The notes beneath the pieces were generated by a model. That model did no database searches, had not been told where the DNA came from, and was given only the letters and a program-made list of their open reading frames with translations. This document shows positions 15,615 to 25,996 of a stretch of 39,128 nucleotides of DNA, one piece after another (position 1 is the first letter of the stretch; each line of letters starts with the position of its first letter). The DNA is taken from positions 1 through 39,128 of the forward strand of contig NZ_FQVT01000021.1 in NCBI RefSeq assembly GCF_900129445.1, given 5' to 3'. The translations under genes and the position numbers were made by a program. This stretch comes from Salegentibacter echinorum. Its GTDB lineage: Bacteria > Bacteroidota > Bacteroidia > Flavobacteriales > Flavobacteriaceae.

Positions 15615-17723
15615 ATGGCGCAAAGAGATTTAAAATATACAAGAAATATAGGTATTGCTGCTCACATTGATGCAGGAAAAACAACGACCACAGAGCGAAT
15701 TTTGTTCTATACCGGTGTAAACCATAAAATTGGTGAAACGCACGAAGGTGCTGCTACTATGGACTGGATGGAGCAGGAGCAGGAGAGAGGTATTACAATT
15801 ACTTCTGCTGCTACACACTGTAAGTGGATGTATAAAGATGTAGAATACACGGTAAATATTATCGATACTCCCGGTCACGTTGATTTTACTGTAGAGGTAG
15901 AGCGTTCGTTACGTGTTTTAGATGGTGTGGTAGCTTTATTTAGTGCAGTTGATGGTGTTGAGCCGCAATCTGAAACGGTATGGAGACAGGCAGATAAGTA
16001 TAAAGTGCCAAGACTTGGGTTTGTGAATAAAATGGACCGTCAGGGTGCAGATTTCATGAATGTATGTCGCCAGGTAAGAGAAATGCTTGGAGGTAATCCT
16101 GTTCCATTGCAGGTGCCTATTGGGGATGAGATAGACTTTAAAGGAGTTGTAGATCTTATTACCAAGAAAGCAATTGTTTGGGATGACGATAACTTCGGGA
16201 TGACTTATAAGGAAATTGATATCCCTGCTGAACTTGAAGATGATGTGAATAAGTACCGTGCCGAGCTTGTAGAAGCTGTGGCCGAGTATGATGAAGAGTT
16301 GATGGAGAAATTCTTTGAAGATGAAAACTCTATTACCGAAGATGAGATTATTGCTGCCTTAAGAGCTGCAACTATAGATATGTCTATTATCCCAATGATG
16401 TGTGGTTCTGCCTTTAAAAACAAAGGAGTTCAGGCTATGCTAGATGCGGTAATGAGATATATGCCGTCTCCGGTAGATGTTGAAGCTATTGAAGGTACAA
16501 ATCCTAATACAGGAGAAGTTGAGAGCCGTAAGCCTCACGTAGATTCTCCATTCTCTGCTCTTGCATTTAAGATCGCAACCGATCCTTTTGTTGGTCGTTT
16601 AGCGTTTTTCCGTGTTTACTCGGGAGCTTTAGATGCAGGAACTTATATTTGGAATAACCGTTCCGGTAAAAAAGAACGTATTTCACGTATGTACCAAATG
16701 CACTCTAATAAGCAAGAGCCAATAGATAGAATTGAGGCTGGTGACATTGGAGCTGCAGTAGGTTTTAAAGATATTAAAACCGGTGATACCTTGACCGATG
16801 AGAAGAATCCCATCGTTCTGGAGTCTATGACTTTCCCAGAGCCGGTAATTGGTATTGCTGTAGAGCCTAAGACTAAGGCCGACGTTGATAAAATGGGTAT
16901 GGCTTTAGCTAAATTGTCTGAAGAGGATCCAACATTCCAGGTTAAAACCGACGAAGCTTCTGGTCAAACGGTAATTTCAGGAATGGGTGAGCTTCACATT
17001 GAAATCTTAGTAGATCGTTTAAAGCGTGAATTTAAGGTAGAGGTGAATGAAGGGCAGCCACAGGTAGAGTATAAAGAAGCCGTTACAAAAACTGCAGATC
17101 ATAGAGAGGTTTATAAGAAACAATCTGGTGGTCGTGGTAAGTTTGCTGATATTGTTTTTGAAATGGGGCCTGTAGATGATGATTTCGAAGGGAAAGGACT
17201 TCAATTTGTAGATCAGATTAAAGGTGGTCGTATTCCAAAGGAATTTATTCCTTCCGTAGAAAAAGGATTTACCGAATCTATGAAGAATGGTCCTTTAGCT
17301 GGTTTCCAAATGGATAGTTTGAAGGTGACCTTAAAGGATGGGTCTTTCCACCCTGTGGACTCCGATCAACTTTCATTCGAATTGGCTGCGAAAATGGGTT
17401 ATAGGGCAGCTGCTAAAAAAGCAGGAGCTGTGATCCTTGAGCCAATTATGAAGAATGAGGTAGTAACTCCAGAGGAAAATATGGGTGATATTGTTGGTGA
17501 CCTTAACAGAAGAAGAGGTCAGGTTAACAGTATGTCAGATAGATCTGGTGCGAAAATTATTAAAGCTGAAGTGCCACTAGCTGAAATGTTTGGTTATGTG
17601 ACTACTCTAAGAACCCTTTCTTCAGGTAGAGCAACTTCAACGATGGAATTTTCTCATTATGCTGAAACTCCTTCAAATATTTCAGAAGAAGTGATTAAGG
17701 CAGCAAAGGGTACAAACGAATAA
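15615..17723 (+). CDS. fusA: Elongation factor G
   Basis: A 702-residue translocation GTPase. The G domain shows AHIDAGKTT (16-24, P-loop), RGIT (59-62, switch I), DTPGH (84-88, switch II; H88 catalytic) and NKMD (138-141, guanine specificity). Domains II-V follow in full; the end [18 protein letters not shown] is the domain V tip that contacts the ribosome. It follows rpsG by five bases and precedes rpsJ by ten; tuf is not in its enterobacterial place. Any second EF-G copy would lie outside the window. Confidence 0.98.
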   Translation: MAQRDLKYTRNIGIAAHIDAGKTTTTERILFYTGVNHKIGETHEGAATMDWMEQEQERGITITSAATHCKWMYKDVEYTVNIIDTPGHVDFTVEVERSLRVLDGVVALFSAVDGVEPQSETVWRQADKYKVPRLGFVNKMDRQGADFMNVCRQVREMLGGNPVPLQVPIGDEIDFKGVVDLITKKAIVWDDDNFGMTYKEIDIPAELEDDVNKYRAELVEAVAEYDEELMEKFFEDENSITEDEIIAALRAATIDMSIIPMMCGSAFKNKGVQAMLDAVMRYMPSPVDVEAIEGTNPNTGEVESRKPHVDSPFSALAFKIATDPFVGRLAFFRVYSGALDAGTYIWNNRSGKKERISRMYQMHSNKQEPIDRIEAGDIGAAVGFKDIKTGDTLTDEKNPIVLESMTFPEPVIGIAVEPKTKADVDKMGMALAKLSEEDPTFQVKTDEASGQTVISGMGELHIEILVDRLKREFKVEVNEGQPQVEYKEAVTKTADHREVYKKQSGGRGKFADIVFEMGPVDDDFEGKGLQFVDQIKGGRIPKEFIPSVEKGFTESMKNGPLAGFQMDSLKVTLKDGSFHPVDSDQLSFELAAKMGYRAAAKKAGAVILEPIMKNEVVTPEENMGDIVGDLNRRRGQVNSMSDRSGAKIIKAEVPLAEMFGYVTTLRTLSSGRATSTMEFSHYAETPSNISEEVIKAAKGTNE

Positions 17724-17733
17724 TATTAGGAAC

Positions 17734-18039
17734 ATGAGTCAGAAAATAAGAATAAAGTTAAAATCCTACGATCATAACCTGGTAGATAAATCTGCAGAGA
17801 AGATTGTGAAAACTGTAAAGACTACAGGTGCGGTGGTAACTGGGCCAATTCCATTACCTACTCACAAAAAACTTTTTACGGTATTGCGTTCTCCTCACGT
17901 GAACAAAAAAGCCAGAGAGCAGTTTCAGTTAAGCTCTTATAAAAGACTTTTAGATATCTACAGTTCTTCTTCAAAAACCATCGATGCGTTGATGAAGTTG
18001 GAATTGCCAAGTGGAGTTGAAGTAGAGATTAAGGTTTAA
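17734..18039 (+). CDS. rpsJ: 30S ribosomal protein S10
   Basis: A 101-residue 30S head protein, also the NusG/NusE partner in transcription-translation coupling. The core [20 protein letters not shown] and [17 protein letters not shown] is complete. It is followed by an unusually long 284-base gap with a dispersed repeat and a terminator-like hairpin, so it can be cut off from rplC at the RNA level. Confidence 0.98.
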   Translation: MSQKIRIKLKSYDHNLVDKSAEKIVKTVKTTGAVVTGPIPLPTHKKLFTVLRSPHVNKKAREQFQLSSYKRLLDIYSSSSKTIDALMKLELPSGVEVEIKV

Positions 18040-18077
18040 TGAAACTTGGGCTTTATTAGCGAAGCGAAATAAAGGTC

Positions 18078-18119
18078 TTAGTTGAATAAACCCTGAGCGA
18101 AGTCGAAGGGTCTCAACTA
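18078..18119 (+). repeat. Dispersed repeat (CCCTGAGCGAAGTCGAAGGG) between rpsJ and rplC
   Basis: The 20-base core at 18091-18110 is a very widespread intergenic repeat in Bacteroidota. Its arms CCCT/AGGG and the outer TAGTTGA/TCAACTA form a hairpin. Confidence 0.75.
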
Positions 18120-18255
18120 GTTCAAGAGCTTTATAAACGATTCGAAATAGAGATTTGAGTTGAGTAAAACTTTCCGAAATCAATTCGGAAACTTCCGGGA
18201 AAACCGGAAATACATGTCCTGAGCAGTTGGCGAGGGAAAAACGGAAGAAAAGTAC

Positions 18256-18293
18256 ATTCAGGGCGAAAGTATTTTTCTGCCCTGAATTTTTTT
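18256..18293 (+). terminator. Terminator-like hairpin between rpsJ and rplC (possible attenuator)
   Basis: Stem ATTCAGGGC/GCCCTGAAT (9 bp) with a 14-base loop, directly followed by a run of seven T. This is a complete intrinsic terminator signature, 31 bases before the rplC start and inside an essential operon, so partial or regulated read-through is expected. Confidence 0.65.
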
Positions 18294-18323
18294 AAATAAG
18301 TAAGTAATAATCAAAAAGTAATT

Positions 18324-18932
18324 ATGTCTGGGTTAATAGGAAAAAAAGTAGGCATGACCAGCATTTTCGACGAGAACGGAAAGAACATTCCCTGTACCGT
18401 TATTGAGGCAGGTCCCTGCGTAGTTACCCAAGTCAGAACCAAAGAGGTTGACGGGTATGAGGCACTTCAAGTTGGTTTCGATGACAAAAAGACTGTAAAT
18501 AAAGCTGCTGAAGGGCATGCTAAAAAAGCAGGAAGCGTTGCTAAGCGCAAAGTCGTTGAATTCAAAGGATTTGAAGAAGATTTTAAATTAGGTGACGCAA
18601 TCACTGTAGAACACTTTAAGGAAGGAGAATTTGTAGATATTTCAGGTACTTCAAAAGGTAAAGGTTTTCAAGGTGTTGTAAAGAGACATGGGTTTAGAGG
18701 TTCCTCTAGAACTCACGGTCAACAGAGTATGTTGAGAGCTCCAGGTTCTGTTGGGGCCGCGTCTTATCCTGCCAGGGTTTTCAAAGGAATGAAAATGGGC
18801 GGCCAAATGGGCGGAGATCAAGTAAAAATAGAAAACCTAAGAGTTTTAAAAGTAGTAACCGATAAAAACCTTTTAGTAGTTAAAGGTTGTGTGCCCGGTC
18901 ATAAAAACTCATACGTAATCATTAGTAAGTAA
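18324..18932 (+). CDS. rplC: 50S ribosomal protein L3
   Basis: A 202-residue early assembly protein that reaches the peptidyl transferase centre. The signature [14 protein letters not shown] (about 112-125) and the long loop with [20 protein letters not shown] and GMKMGGQMG are present. The start [15 protein letters not shown] is canonical. Its stop shares one base with the rplD start (TAATG), so the two are coupled; a terminator-like hairpin lies just upstream. Confidence 0.98.
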   Translation: MSGLIGKKVGMTSIFDENGKNIPCTVIEAGPCVVTQVRTKEVDGYEALQVGFDDKKTVNKAAEGHAKKAGSVAKRKVVEFKGFEEDFKLGDAITVEHFKEGEFVDISGTSKGKGFQGVVKRHGFRGSSRTHGQQSMLRAPGSVGAASYPARVFKGMKMGGQMGGDQVKIENLRVLKVVTDKNLLVVKGCVPGHKNSYVIISK

Positions 18933-19561
18933 TGGAAGTAGCAGTTTTAGATATAAAAGGAAAAGAAACAGGTAGGAAAGCAAAGCTTTCAGAATCTGTT
19001 TTCGCTATAGAGCCGAATGATCACGCTGTTTATTTAGATGTTAAACAATATCTTGCTAATCAGCGCCAGGGAACCCATAAAGCTAAAGAAAGAGCTGAGA
19101 TTGTTGGTAGTACCCGTAAGATCAAGAAACAAAAAGGTACTGGTACAGCTCGTGCCGGTAGTATTAAATCACCAATCTTTAGAGGTGGTGGTAGAGTTTT
19201 TGGACCTAGACCAAGAAATTACGGTTTTAAATTGAATAAAAATTTAAAGCGTTTGGCCAGGAAATCGGCCTTGTCTATTAAAGCAAAAGGAGATTCAATC
19301 TTTGTGGTTGAAGACTTTTCTTTTGATGCGCCAAAGACAAAAAGTATGATTGAAGTTTTGGAAGCCCTTGGCATTCAGGACAAAAAATCGCTTGTAGTGT
19401 TGGGTGACTCAAATAAAAATGTATATTTGTCGTCACGTAATTTAAAAGGACTTGAGGTTATAAACTCCTCAGAATTAAGTACTTACAAAATTCTAAATGC
19501 AAAGAATGTTGTTTTACTTGAAGGTTCTTTAGAAGGAATTGAGTCGAATTTAAGTAAATAA
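18932..19561 (+). CDS. rplD: 50S ribosomal protein L4
   Basis: A 209-residue protein of the exit tunnel wall. The extended loop [20 protein letters not shown] with [14 protein letters not shown] lies near 67-100 and shows no obvious macrolide-resistance change. In proteobacteria L4 represses its own operon; whether it does so here is unknown, but the hairpin before rplC would be a fitting place. One-base overlap with rplC, five-base gap to rplW. Confidence 0.98.
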   Translation: MEVAVLDIKGKETGRKAKLSESVFAIEPNDHAVYLDVKQYLANQRQGTHKAKERAEIVGSTRKIKKQKGTGTARAGSIKSPIFRGGGRVFGPRPRNYGFKLNKNLKRLARKSALSIKAKGDSIFVVEDFSFDAPKTKSMIEVLEALGIQDKKSLVVLGDSNKNVYLSSRNLKGLEVINSSELSTYKILNAKNVVLLEGSLEGIESNLSK

Positions 19562-19566
19562 GCCTT

Positions 19567-19857
19567 ATGAGTATCTTGATAAAACCAATTATTACAGAAA
19601 AAGCTACCGGTGATAGCGAGTTAAATAACCGTTATTATTTTGTGGTGAACAATAAGGCGAATAAGATTGAAATAAAAGATGCAGTAGAGGCTGCTTATGG
19701 AGTTTCAGTTGAGAAAGTTCGTACTATAAATGTCCGTCCAAATCGCAAGACCAGGTTTACAAAATCTGGGATGATTACTGGTAAAACCAAAGCTTACAAA
19801 AAAGCATTGGTACAGGTGGCGGAAGGTGAAACTATTGATTTATACAGTAATCTTTAA
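19567..19857 (+). CDS. rplW: 50S ribosomal protein L23
   Basis: A 96-residue protein at the tunnel exit, the docking site for trigger factor and SRP. It opens ILIKPIITEKAT, the family signature, and has YYFVVNNKANKIEIKDAVE and the flexible loop NRKTRFTKSGMITGK. Full length for the family. Nine bases to rplB. Confidence 0.98.
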   Translation: MSILIKPIITEKATGDSELNNRYYFVVNNKANKIEIKDAVEAAYGVSVEKVRTINVRPNRKTRFTKSGMITGKTKAYKKALVQVAEGETIDLYSNL

Positions 19858-19866
19858 GATTAAAAA

Positions 19867-20694
19867 ATGTCAGTTAGAAAATTAAAACCAATCACCCCTG
19901 GCCAGCGTTTTAGAGTAGTAAACGGGTATGACGCCGTGACTACTGATAAGCCGGAAAAAAGCCTTTTGGCTCCGATAAAAAAGTCAGGTGGGAGAAACAG
20001 TCAGGGAAAAATGACAATCCGCTACAAAGGTGGAGGTCATAAAAGACGTTACAGGGTTATAGACTTTAAGCGTGACAAGCACGGGATTCCGGCAACTGTT
20101 GCGAGTATAGAATATGATCCAAACAGAACTGCCTATATCGCATTGTTGAATTACCAGGATGGTGAGAAGCGATATGTTATTGCTCAAAATGGGCTACAGG
20201 TAGGTCAAAATATAGTATCCAGTGCAGAAGCAGCGGCTCCAGAAATTGGAAATGCCATGCCTTTGGCAAATATACCTTTGGGTACTGTGGTTTCCTGTAT
20301 CGAATTAAGAGCTGGACAGGGTGCTGTTATGGCAAGAAGTGCCGGCGCTTTCGCTCAGCTTTTGGCAAGAGAAGGAAAATATGCAACCATTAAACTGCCT
20401 TCAGGAGAAATTAGAAGAGTTGTTGCTACTTGTATGGCTACCATTGGTGCTGTATCGAATAGTGATCACCAACTTCAAATCTCTGGTAAAGCCGGTAGAA
20501 AACGTTGGTTGGGTATAAGACCGAGAACAAGACCAGTTGCGATGAACCCAATAGATCATCCAATGGGTGGTGGTGAAGGTAGAGCTTCCGGTGGTCACCC
20601 ACGTTCTAGAACAGGTTTGCCTGCTAAAGGCTTTAAGACCCGTACCAGAACAAAAGCGAGTAATAAGTATATTGTAGAACGTAGAAAGAAATAA
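19867..20694 (+). CDS. rplB: 50S ribosomal protein L2
   Basis: A 275-residue 23S rRNA-binding protein needed for subunit joining and peptidyl transfer. It has the OB-like and SH3-like domains and the C-terminal [20 protein letters not shown]231 corresponds to the conserved histidine numbered 229 in E. coli. The N-terminal [20 protein letters not shown] binds rRNA. Six bases to rpsS. Confidence 0.98.
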   Translation: MSVRKLKPITPGQRFRVVNGYDAVTTDKPEKSLLAPIKKSGGRNSQGKMTIRYKGGGHKRRYRVIDFKRDKHGIPATVASIEYDPNRTAYIALLNYQDGEKRYVIAQNGLQVGQNIVSSAEAAAPEIGNAMPLANIPLGTVVSCIELRAGQGAVMARSAGAFAQLLAREGKYATIKLPSGEIRRVVATCMATIGAVSNSDHQLQISGKAGRKRWLGIRPRTRPVAMNPIDHPMGGGEGRASGGHPRSRTGLPAKGFKTRTRTKASNKYIVERRKK

Positions 20695-20700
20695 TAAGAT

Positions 20701-20979
20701 ATGGCACGTTCATTAAAAAAAGGACCTTTTGTTCATTATAAACTGGACAGAAAAGTGGCTCAAAATGTAGAGTCTGGAAAAAAAGCCGTGATCAAAACCT
20801 GGTCTAGGGCTTCTATGATAACTCCAGATTTTGTTGGGCAAACTATTGCTGTTCATAACGGGAAACAATTTGTACCTGTGTATGTAACAGAGAACATGGT
20901 AGGTCATAAATTAGGAGAATTTTCACCAACGCGTTCCTTTAGGGGTCACGCGGGTGCAAAAAATAAAGGTAAAAGATAA
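20701..20979 (+). CDS. rpsS: 30S ribosomal protein S19
   Basis: A 92-residue 30S head protein that forms a pair with S13 near the A-site finger. It shows [10 protein letters not shown] at the start, [16 protein letters not shown] and [17 protein letters not shown] near the end. Eight bases to rplV. Confidence 0.98.
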   Translation: MARSLKKGPFVHYKLDRKVAQNVESGKKAVIKTWSRASMITPDFVGQTIAVHNGKQFVPVYVTENMVGHKLGEFSPTRSFRGHAGAKNKGKR

Positions 20980-20987
20980 TTGAAGCT

Positions 20988-21395
20988 ATGGGAGTTCGTA
21001 AAAGAGAAAGAGCAGAGCAAATAAAAGCAGCCAAAAAACAGGTGGCTTTTGCAAAGTTGAATAACTGCCCTACTTCACCAAGAAAAATGCGTCTTGTGGC
21101 GGATTTAGTAAGAGGTGAGCAAGTAGAAAAAGCGCTTCAAATATTGAAATTCAGTCAAAAAGAAGCTGCTGGACGTTTAGAGAAATTATTGCTATCGGCA
21201 ATTGCTAATTGGCAGTCTAAAAACGAAGAAGGCAATCTTGAAGAAGCTGAATTGTTTGTAAAAGAAATCCGTGTAGATGGAGGAGCGATGCTAAAAAGGC
21301 TACGTCCTGCACCACAGGGTCGCGCACACAGAATAAGAAAGAGATCCAATCACGTTACTTTAGTGCTTGGAGAAAACAAAAATACACAAAGCTAA
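20988..21395 (+). CDS. rplV: 50S ribosomal protein L22
   Basis: A 135-residue tunnel protein. The core begins near residue 25 ([19 protein letters not shown]); about 20 basic residues precede it, a common extension in this phylum. The hairpin tip [20 protein letters not shown], where L4/L22 macrolide mutations occur, looks normal. Seven bases to rpsC. Confidence 0.98.
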   Translation: MGVRKRERAEQIKAAKKQVAFAKLNNCPTSPRKMRLVADLVRGEQVEKALQILKFSQKEAAGRLEKLLLSAIANWQSKNEEGNLEEAELFVKEIRVDGGAMLKRLRPAPQGRAHRIRKRSNHVTLVLGENKNTQS

Positions 21396-21402
21396 GTAGA
21401 GT

Positions 21403-22122
21403 ATGGGACAGAAGACAAATCCAATCGGGAATCGCCTTGGTATCGTTAGAGGATGGGAATCCAACTGGTATGGAGGAAATGACTACGGCGATAAATTAGC
21501 CGAAGACGATAAGATTAGAAAGTATATCCATGCTCGTCTATCTAAAGCGAGTGTATCCAGGGTAATTATTGAGCGTACGCTTAAGCTTGTAACCGTTACT
21601 ATCACCACTGCAAGACCAGGTATTATTATTGGTAAAGGCGGCCAGGAGGTAGACAAGCTAAAAGAAGAACTTAAAAAAATTACCGACAAGGAAGTTCAAA
21701 TTAACATCTTTGAGATTAAGAGGCCAGAACTTGATGCGAATTTAGTAGCATCTAGTGTTGCAAGACAAATTGAAAATCGTATTTCTTATCGTCGTGCAAT
21801 AAAAATGGCTATCGCGGCTGCTATGAGGATGAATGCCGAAGGAATTAAGATTGAAATTTCCGGGCGTTTGAACGGGGCAGAAATGGCTCGTAATGAATCA
21901 TACAAAGATGGTAGAATTCCATTGTCAACTTTTAGGGCCGATATTGATTATGCTTTAGTTGAAGCTCACACTACTTATGGTAGATTGGGTGTTAAAGTAT
22001 GGATTATGAAAGGCGAAGTGTACGGTAAAAGAGAGCTTTCTCCACTTGTTGGCATGTCTAAGAAGCAAGGAGGGAAATCTGGAGCCGGGCGAGGTGGTAA
22101 CAAATCACGTCGTAGAAAGTAA
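21403..22122 (+). CDS. rpsC: 30S ribosomal protein S3
   Basis: A 239-residue protein at the mRNA entry channel with helicase activity. It has an N-terminal [19 protein letters not shown], a KH domain with the loop [12 protein letters not shown] (about 72-83), and the C-terminal domain [20 protein letters not shown]. The tail is Gly/Arg/Lys-rich. Nineteen bases to rplP. Confidence 0.98.
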   Translation: MGQKTNPIGNRLGIVRGWESNWYGGNDYGDKLAEDDKIRKYIHARLSKASVSRVIIERTLKLVTVTITTARPGIIIGKGGQEVDKLKEELKKITDKEVQINIFEIKRPELDANLVASSVARQIENRISYRRAIKMAIAAAMRMNAEGIKIEISGRLNGAEMARNESYKDGRIPLSTFRADIDYALVEAHTTYGRLGVKVWIMKGEVYGKRELSPLVGMSKKQGGKSGAGRGGNKSRRRK

Positions 22123-22141
22123 TTTTTTAAAGTAAACAAAA

Positions 22142-22561
22142 ATGTTACAACCTAAAAGAACAAAATATCGTAAACAGCAGAAAGGCCGTATGAAAGGTAA
22201 CTCTGGAAGAGGCCACAGGCTTTCTAACGGAACCTTTGGAATTAAATCTATGGATTCCAGTTTTATTACTGCCCGTCAAATTGAAGCTGCACGTATTGCT
22301 GCAACCCGTTATATGAAAAGGGAAGGTTCTATCTGGATTAAAATATTTCCAGACAAGCCTATCACTAAAAAACCTCTTGAGGTACGTATGGGTAAAGGTA
22401 AAGGTGCCGTTGAATATTGGGCTGCTGTTGTAAAACCAGGAAGAATAATGTTTGAAATTGGTGGAGTACCAATGAATGTTGCAAAAGAAGCTTTAAGGCT
22501 TGCGGCACAAAAACTTCCGGTAAGAACTAAATTTATTGTAGCTAGAGATTATCAGGCTTAA
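22142..22561 (+). CDS. rplP: 50S ribosomal protein L16
   Basis: A 139-residue protein that organises the A-site tRNA pocket. The start [19 protein letters not shown] and the middle [19 protein letters not shown] are the two family signatures. Complete. Twelve bases to rpmC. Confidence 0.98.
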   Translation: MLQPKRTKYRKQQKGRMKGNSGRGHRLSNGTFGIKSMDSSFITARQIEAARIAATRYMKREGSIWIKIFPDKPITKKPLEVRMGKGKGAVEYWAAVVKPGRIMFEIGGVPMNVAKEALRLAAQKLPVRTKFIVARDYQA

Positions 22562-22573
22562 TATTATAACGTT

Positions 22574-22765
22574 ATGAAACAATCAGAAGTAAAAGAACTG
22601 TCTGTGGCAGAGTTACAGGAAGAGCTTGGTAAATCTAGAAAAGCATATTCAGATTTAAAAATGGCTCATGCTGTTTCGCCACTTGAGAACCCAATACAGC
22701 TTAGAGCTGTGAGAAGGACGGTAGCGAGACTTGCTACAGAGTTAACTAAAAGAGAACAACAATAA
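22574..22765 (+). CDS. rpmC: 50S ribosomal protein L29
   Basis: A 63-residue helical hairpin at the tunnel exit beside L23. It shows MKQSEVKELSVAELQEELG and the conserved NPIQLRAVRRTVARLATEL (39-57). Eighteen bases to rpsQ. Confidence 0.96.
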   Translation: MKQSEVKELSVAELQEELGKSRKAYSDLKMAHAVSPLENPIQLRAVRRTVARLATELTKREQQ

Positions 22766-22783
22766 GTGTTATTCTGCTGAAAG

Positions 22784-23041
22784 ATGGAAAAAAGAAATTT
22801 AAGAAAAGAGCGTATAGGTGTAGTTACCAGTAACAAAATGCAGAAATCTATTGTGGTTTCTGAAGTTAAGAAAGTAAAGCACCCTATGTATGGAAAATTC
22901 GTTTTAAAAACGAAAAAATACGTAGCGCACGACGAGACAAACGACTGCAACGAAGGTGATACTGTAAGGATTATGGAAACACGTCCTTTAAGTAAATCTA
23001 AATGTTGGAGATTAGTAGAAATAATTGATAGAGCGAAGTAA
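22784..23041 (+). CDS. rpsQ: 30S ribosomal protein S17
   Basis: An 85-residue OB-fold protein that binds 16S rRNA helices early in assembly. Signature [19 protein letters not shown] (11-29), then HPMYGKFV and [20 protein letters not shown]. Two bases to rplN. Confidence 0.98.
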   Translation: MEKRNLRKERIGVVTSNKMQKSIVVSEVKKVKHPMYGKFVLKTKKYVAHDETNDCNEGDTVRIMETRPLSKSKCWRLVEIIDRAK

Positions 23042-23043
23042 TT

Positions 23044-23412
23044 ATGGTACAACAAGAGTCTAGACTAAAAGTAGCAGACAATACCGGCGCTAAACAGGTT
23101 TTGGCGATTAGGATATTGGGAGGTACAAAGAAAAGATACGCTTCTGTTGGGGACAAAATAGTTGTCAGTGTAAAAGAAGCTACACCTAACGGAAGTATTA
23201 AAAAAGGTGCAGTTTCAACAGCAGTTGTTGTTCGTACTAAGAAAGAAGTGCGTAGAGCAGACGGTTCTTACATCCGTTTTGACGATAATGCTTGCGTACT
23301 ACTTAACCCAACTGGTGAAATGCGCGGAACACGTGTATTTGGACCTGTTGCGAGAGAACTTCGTGATAAGCAATTCATGAAAATTGTATCATTGGCACCA
23401 GAGGTGCTTTAA
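23044..23412 (+). CDS. rplN: 50S ribosomal protein L14
   Basis: A 122-residue beta-barrel protein at the subunit bridge with L19 and the docking point of silencing factor RsfS. It starts [20 protein letters not shown] and has [18 protein letters not shown] and [13 protein letters not shown]. Twelve bases to rplX. Confidence 0.98.
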   Translation: MVQQESRLKVADNTGAKQVLAIRILGGTKKRYASVGDKIVVSVKEATPNGSIKKGAVSTAVVVRTKKEVRRADGSYIRFDDNACVLLNPTGEMRGTRVFGPVARELRDKQFMKIVSLAPEVL

Positions 23413-23424
23413 TACATTAAAATA

Positions 23425-23736
23425 ATGAGAAAGCTTAAAATAAAATCTGGAGATACTGTACGCGTAGTAGCCGGGGACCATAAAGGTCAGGAAGGTAAAG
23501 TGCAAAAAGTATTAATAGAAAGTAATAAAGCCATCGTGGAAGGGGTAAATACTATCTCTAAACATGAGAAGCCAAGTGCGTCTAATCCACAGGGTGGCAT
23601 TGTAAAGAAAGAAGCTCCTATTCATATTTCCAACCTGTCCCTATTAGACAAAAATGGTAACACTACCAGAGTTGGATACAGGGAAGAGGATGGAAAGAAA
23701 GTAAGATTTTCTAAAAAATCTAATGAAGTAATATAG
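23425..23736 (+). CDS. rplX: 50S ribosomal protein L24
   Basis: A 103-residue assembly initiator. The KOW motif is [20 protein letters not shown] (7-26). The segment [20 protein letters not shown] fits the family. Two bases to rplE. Confidence 0.98.
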   Translation: MRKLKIKSGDTVRVVAGDHKGQEGKVQKVLIESNKAIVEGVNTISKHEKPSASNPQGGIVKKEAPIHISNLSLLDKNGNTTRVGYREEDGKKVRFSKKSNEVI

Positions 23737-23738
23737 TT

Positions 23739-24290
23739 ATGGCATACGTACCAAGACTTAGAGCAGAATATGCAGAGCGAGTGAAGCCTGCATTAAAAGA
23801 AGAATTTAGTTACGCTAACGTAATGGAGATCCCGAAACTTGAAAAAATAGTTTTGAGCCGTGGCGTTGGTGCAGCTGTAGCAGATAAAAAGCTTATTGAT
23901 CACGCGGTAGAAGAACTCTCTATGATAAGCGGTCAAAAAGCGGTGCAGACCATTTCAAAAAAGGATGTTGCTTCCTTTAAACTTCGTAAGGGAATGCCAA
24001 TTGGCGCTAAAGTGACTTTACGTGGTTATAGAATGTATGAGTTTTTAGATCGTTTAATCACTTCTGCACTTCCACGTGTACGTGATTTTAACGGAATTAA
24101 AGCTAATGGTTTTGACGGTAGAGGAAATTATAACCTTGGAATTACAGAACAAATTATCTTCCCAGAGATTGATATTGATAAAGTAAACAGGATCTCGGGT
24201 ATGGATATTACTTTTGTAACTACTGCAAAAACCGATAAGGAAGCAAAATCATTGTTAACAGAACTGGGATTACCTTTTAAAAAGAATTAA
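23739..24290 (+). CDS. rplE: 50S ribosomal protein L5
   Basis: A 183-residue protein that binds 5S rRNA and touches P-site tRNA. It shows the family signature [18 protein letters not shown], then [18 protein letters not shown] and [18 protein letters not shown]. Two bases to rpsN. Confidence 0.98.
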   Translation: MAYVPRLRAEYAERVKPALKEEFSYANVMEIPKLEKIVLSRGVGAAVADKKLIDHAVEELSMISGQKAVQTISKKDVASFKLRKGMPIGAKVTLRGYRMYEFLDRLITSALPRVRDFNGIKANGFDGRGNYNLGITEQIIFPEIDIDKVNRISGMDITFVTTAKTDKEAKSLLTELGLPFKKN

Positions 24291-24292
24291 TT

Positions 24293-24562
24293 ATGGCTAA
24301 AGAATCAATGAAAGCCCGTGAGGTGAAAAGACAGAAATTGGTGAAGAAATATGCTGAAAAGCGTGAGGCTCTAAAACAAGCCGGCGATTGGGAGGCACTT
24401 CAAAAGTTACCAAAAAACTCTTCTCCTGTACGTTTGCACAATCGTTGTAAATTAACCGGAAGACCAAAGGGATATATGAGACAATTTGGTGTTTCTCGAG
24501 TAATGTTTAGAGAATTGGCCAATAATGGATTGATCCCCGGGGTTAGAAAAGCAAGTTGGTAA
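24293..24562 (+). CDS. rpsN: 30S ribosomal protein S14, zinc-free type
   Basis: An 89-residue S14. It lacks the CxxC pairs of the short zinc-binding form and has the long form's insertion; the conserved end is [20 protein letters not shown] and [15 protein letters not shown]. The zinc-free form keeps the 30S head independent of zinc supply. A 102-base gap follows before rpsH, without a gene. Confidence 0.98.
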   Translation: MAKESMKAREVKRQKLVKKYAEKREALKQAGDWEALQKLPKNSSPVRLHNRCKLTGRPKGYMRQFGVSRVMFRELANNGLIPGVRKASW

Positions 24563-24664
24563 GAATACAAATTGAATGAAGGTTCTAAACCTTATAACCC
24601 TGCACGCATTATCTTGTGAATTGGGTATTAGGGTGAGGAAAACCACATTCGCAAATTAAGATAG
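24563..24664 (+). other. Gap between rpsN and rpsH with a small hairpin
   Basis: Contains AAGGTT-CTA-AACCTT (24580-24594 approximately), a 6-bp hairpin without a T run, and GGGTATTAGGGTG. It is five to ten times longer than its neighbours' gaps; function unknown. Confidence 0.4.
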
Positions 24665-25063
24665 ATGAATATAGATCCTATTGCAGATTATTTGACAAGA
24701 GTTAGAAACGCGGTGGCTGCACACCATAGAGTGGTAGAAATCCCTGCTTCTAACCTTAAGAAGGAAATCACTAAAATATTATTCGACCAGGGATATATTC
24801 TTAGTTACAAGTTTGATGATAGTACCGCCCAGGGTATCATTAAAATAGCTCTTAAGTATGATAAAGTGACTAAAGAGCCGGTAATTAAGAAAATTCAAAG
24901 AATAAGTAAATCTGGTTTACGTAAATATGCCGGTGCTAACGAACTACCACGTATTCTTAATGGACTTGGTATTGCTATTGTTTCTACTTCTCACGGGGTA
25001 ATGACCGGGAAGCAGGCTAAAGCAGAGAAAGTTGGTGGGGAAGTACTTTGTTACGTTTACTAA
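24665..25063 (+). CDS. rpsH: 30S ribosomal protein S8
   Basis: A 132-residue central-domain 16S rRNA binder. It starts MNIDPIADYLTRVRNA and ends with the signature GIAIVSTSHGVMTGKQAKA. In E. coli it represses the spc operon; no mimic of its rRNA site was recognised upstream here. Nineteen bases to rplF. Confidence 0.98.
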   Translation: MNIDPIADYLTRVRNAVAAHHRVVEIPASNLKKEITKILFDQGYILSYKFDDSTAQGIIKIALKYDKVTKEPVIKKIQRISKSGLRKYAGANELPRILNGLGIAIVSTSHGVMTGKQAKAEKVGGEVLCYVY

Positions 25064-25082
25064 TACTTAAAAGACTAAAGAA

Positions 25083-25625
25083 ATGTCAAGAATAGGTAAA
25101 AGCCCAATTACAATTCCCGAAGGTGTAAATGTAGACCATAAAGACGGCGTTGTAACGGTAAAAGGAAAATTGGGAGAACTTCAGCAAAAAATTGCAGACA
25201 TCGATGTGAAAATTGAAGATGGTGTAATTTCTTTTGAGCGTTCTTCAGAGAAAAGTGATCAAAAAGCAAAACACGGTCTTTATCGTGCTTTGGTAGACAA
25301 TATGATAGAGGGAGTTACTAATGGTTATACAAAAACCCTGGAATTGGTTGGAGTTGGTTATAGAGCTTCAAACCAGGGACAAAAATTAGATTTAGCTCTT
25401 GGGTTTTCCCATAATATTGTAATAGATTTGGCTCCGGAAGTTAAGGTAGAGGCGATTTCTGAAAAAGGAAAGAACCCATTAGTGAAGTTAACTTCATACG
25501 ATAAACAACTTGTGGGCCAGGTAGCTGCTAAAATACGTTCCTTTAGAGCACCAGAACCTTACAAAGGAAAAGGTATTAAGTATGTTGGAGAGCAATTACG
25601 TAGAAAAGCAGGTAAATCAGCTTAA
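25083..25625 (+). CDS. rplF: 50S ribosomal protein L6
   Basis: A 180-residue protein of two similar domains near the GTPase centre. It begins MSRIGKSPITIPEGV and ends with the family signature EPYKGKGIKYVGEQLRRKAG. Eleven bases to rplR. Confidence 0.98.
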   Translation: MSRIGKSPITIPEGVNVDHKDGVVTVKGKLGELQQKIADIDVKIEDGVISFERSSEKSDQKAKHGLYRALVDNMIEGVTNGYTKTLELVGVGYRASNQGQKLDLALGFSHNIVIDLAPEVKVEAISEKGKNPLVKLTSYDKQLVGQVAAKIRSFRAPEPYKGKGIKYVGEQLRRKAGKSA

Positions 25626-25636
25626 TAAAGTAAGAT

Positions 25637-25990
25637 ATGGCAATTTCAAAACAAGATAGACGATATAAAATTAGAAAGCGTGTTCGTAAGTCTATTACGG
25701 GCACAGCAAGCCGTCCAAGATTATCTGTATTTAGAAGCAATAAAGAAATTTATGCTCAAATTGTAGATGATGTTGAAGGGAAAACCTTAGTAGCGGCCTC
25801 CTCAAGAGATAAAGCTGTATCGGCAGAAGGTGAAAAATCAAAACAAGCGGTTTTGGTAGGAAAAGCCCTTGCCGAGAAAGCGTTAAAAGCCGGGATTGAA
25901 ACTATCTCTTTTGATAGAGGTGGTTATCTTTACCACGGTAGAGTTAAATCATTAGCAGAAGGTGCTCGAGAAGGAGGACTAAAATTCTAG
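25637..25990 (+). CDS. rplR: 50S ribosomal protein L18
   Basis: A 117-residue 5S rRNA-binding protein. Basic N-terminus [18 protein letters not shown], then [20 protein letters not shown] and the C-terminal [20 protein letters not shown]. Six bases to rpsE. Confidence 0.98.
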   Translation: MAISKQDRRYKIRKRVRKSITGTASRPRLSVFRSNKEIYAQIVDDVEGKTLVAASSRDKAVSAEGEKSKQAVLVGKALAEKALKAGIETISFDRGGYLYHGRVKSLAEGAREGGLKF

Positions 25991-25996
25991 AAAGTT

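Noticed and set aside
17724-17733. Missing tuf between fusA and rpsJ as a deletion
   Set aside because: The gap is ten bases and clean, and tuf lies elsewhere in many Bacteroidota, so this is probably normal.
17971-18183. Minus-strand frame at the end of rpsJ
   Set aside because: Half is antisense of rpsJ and half translated repeat.
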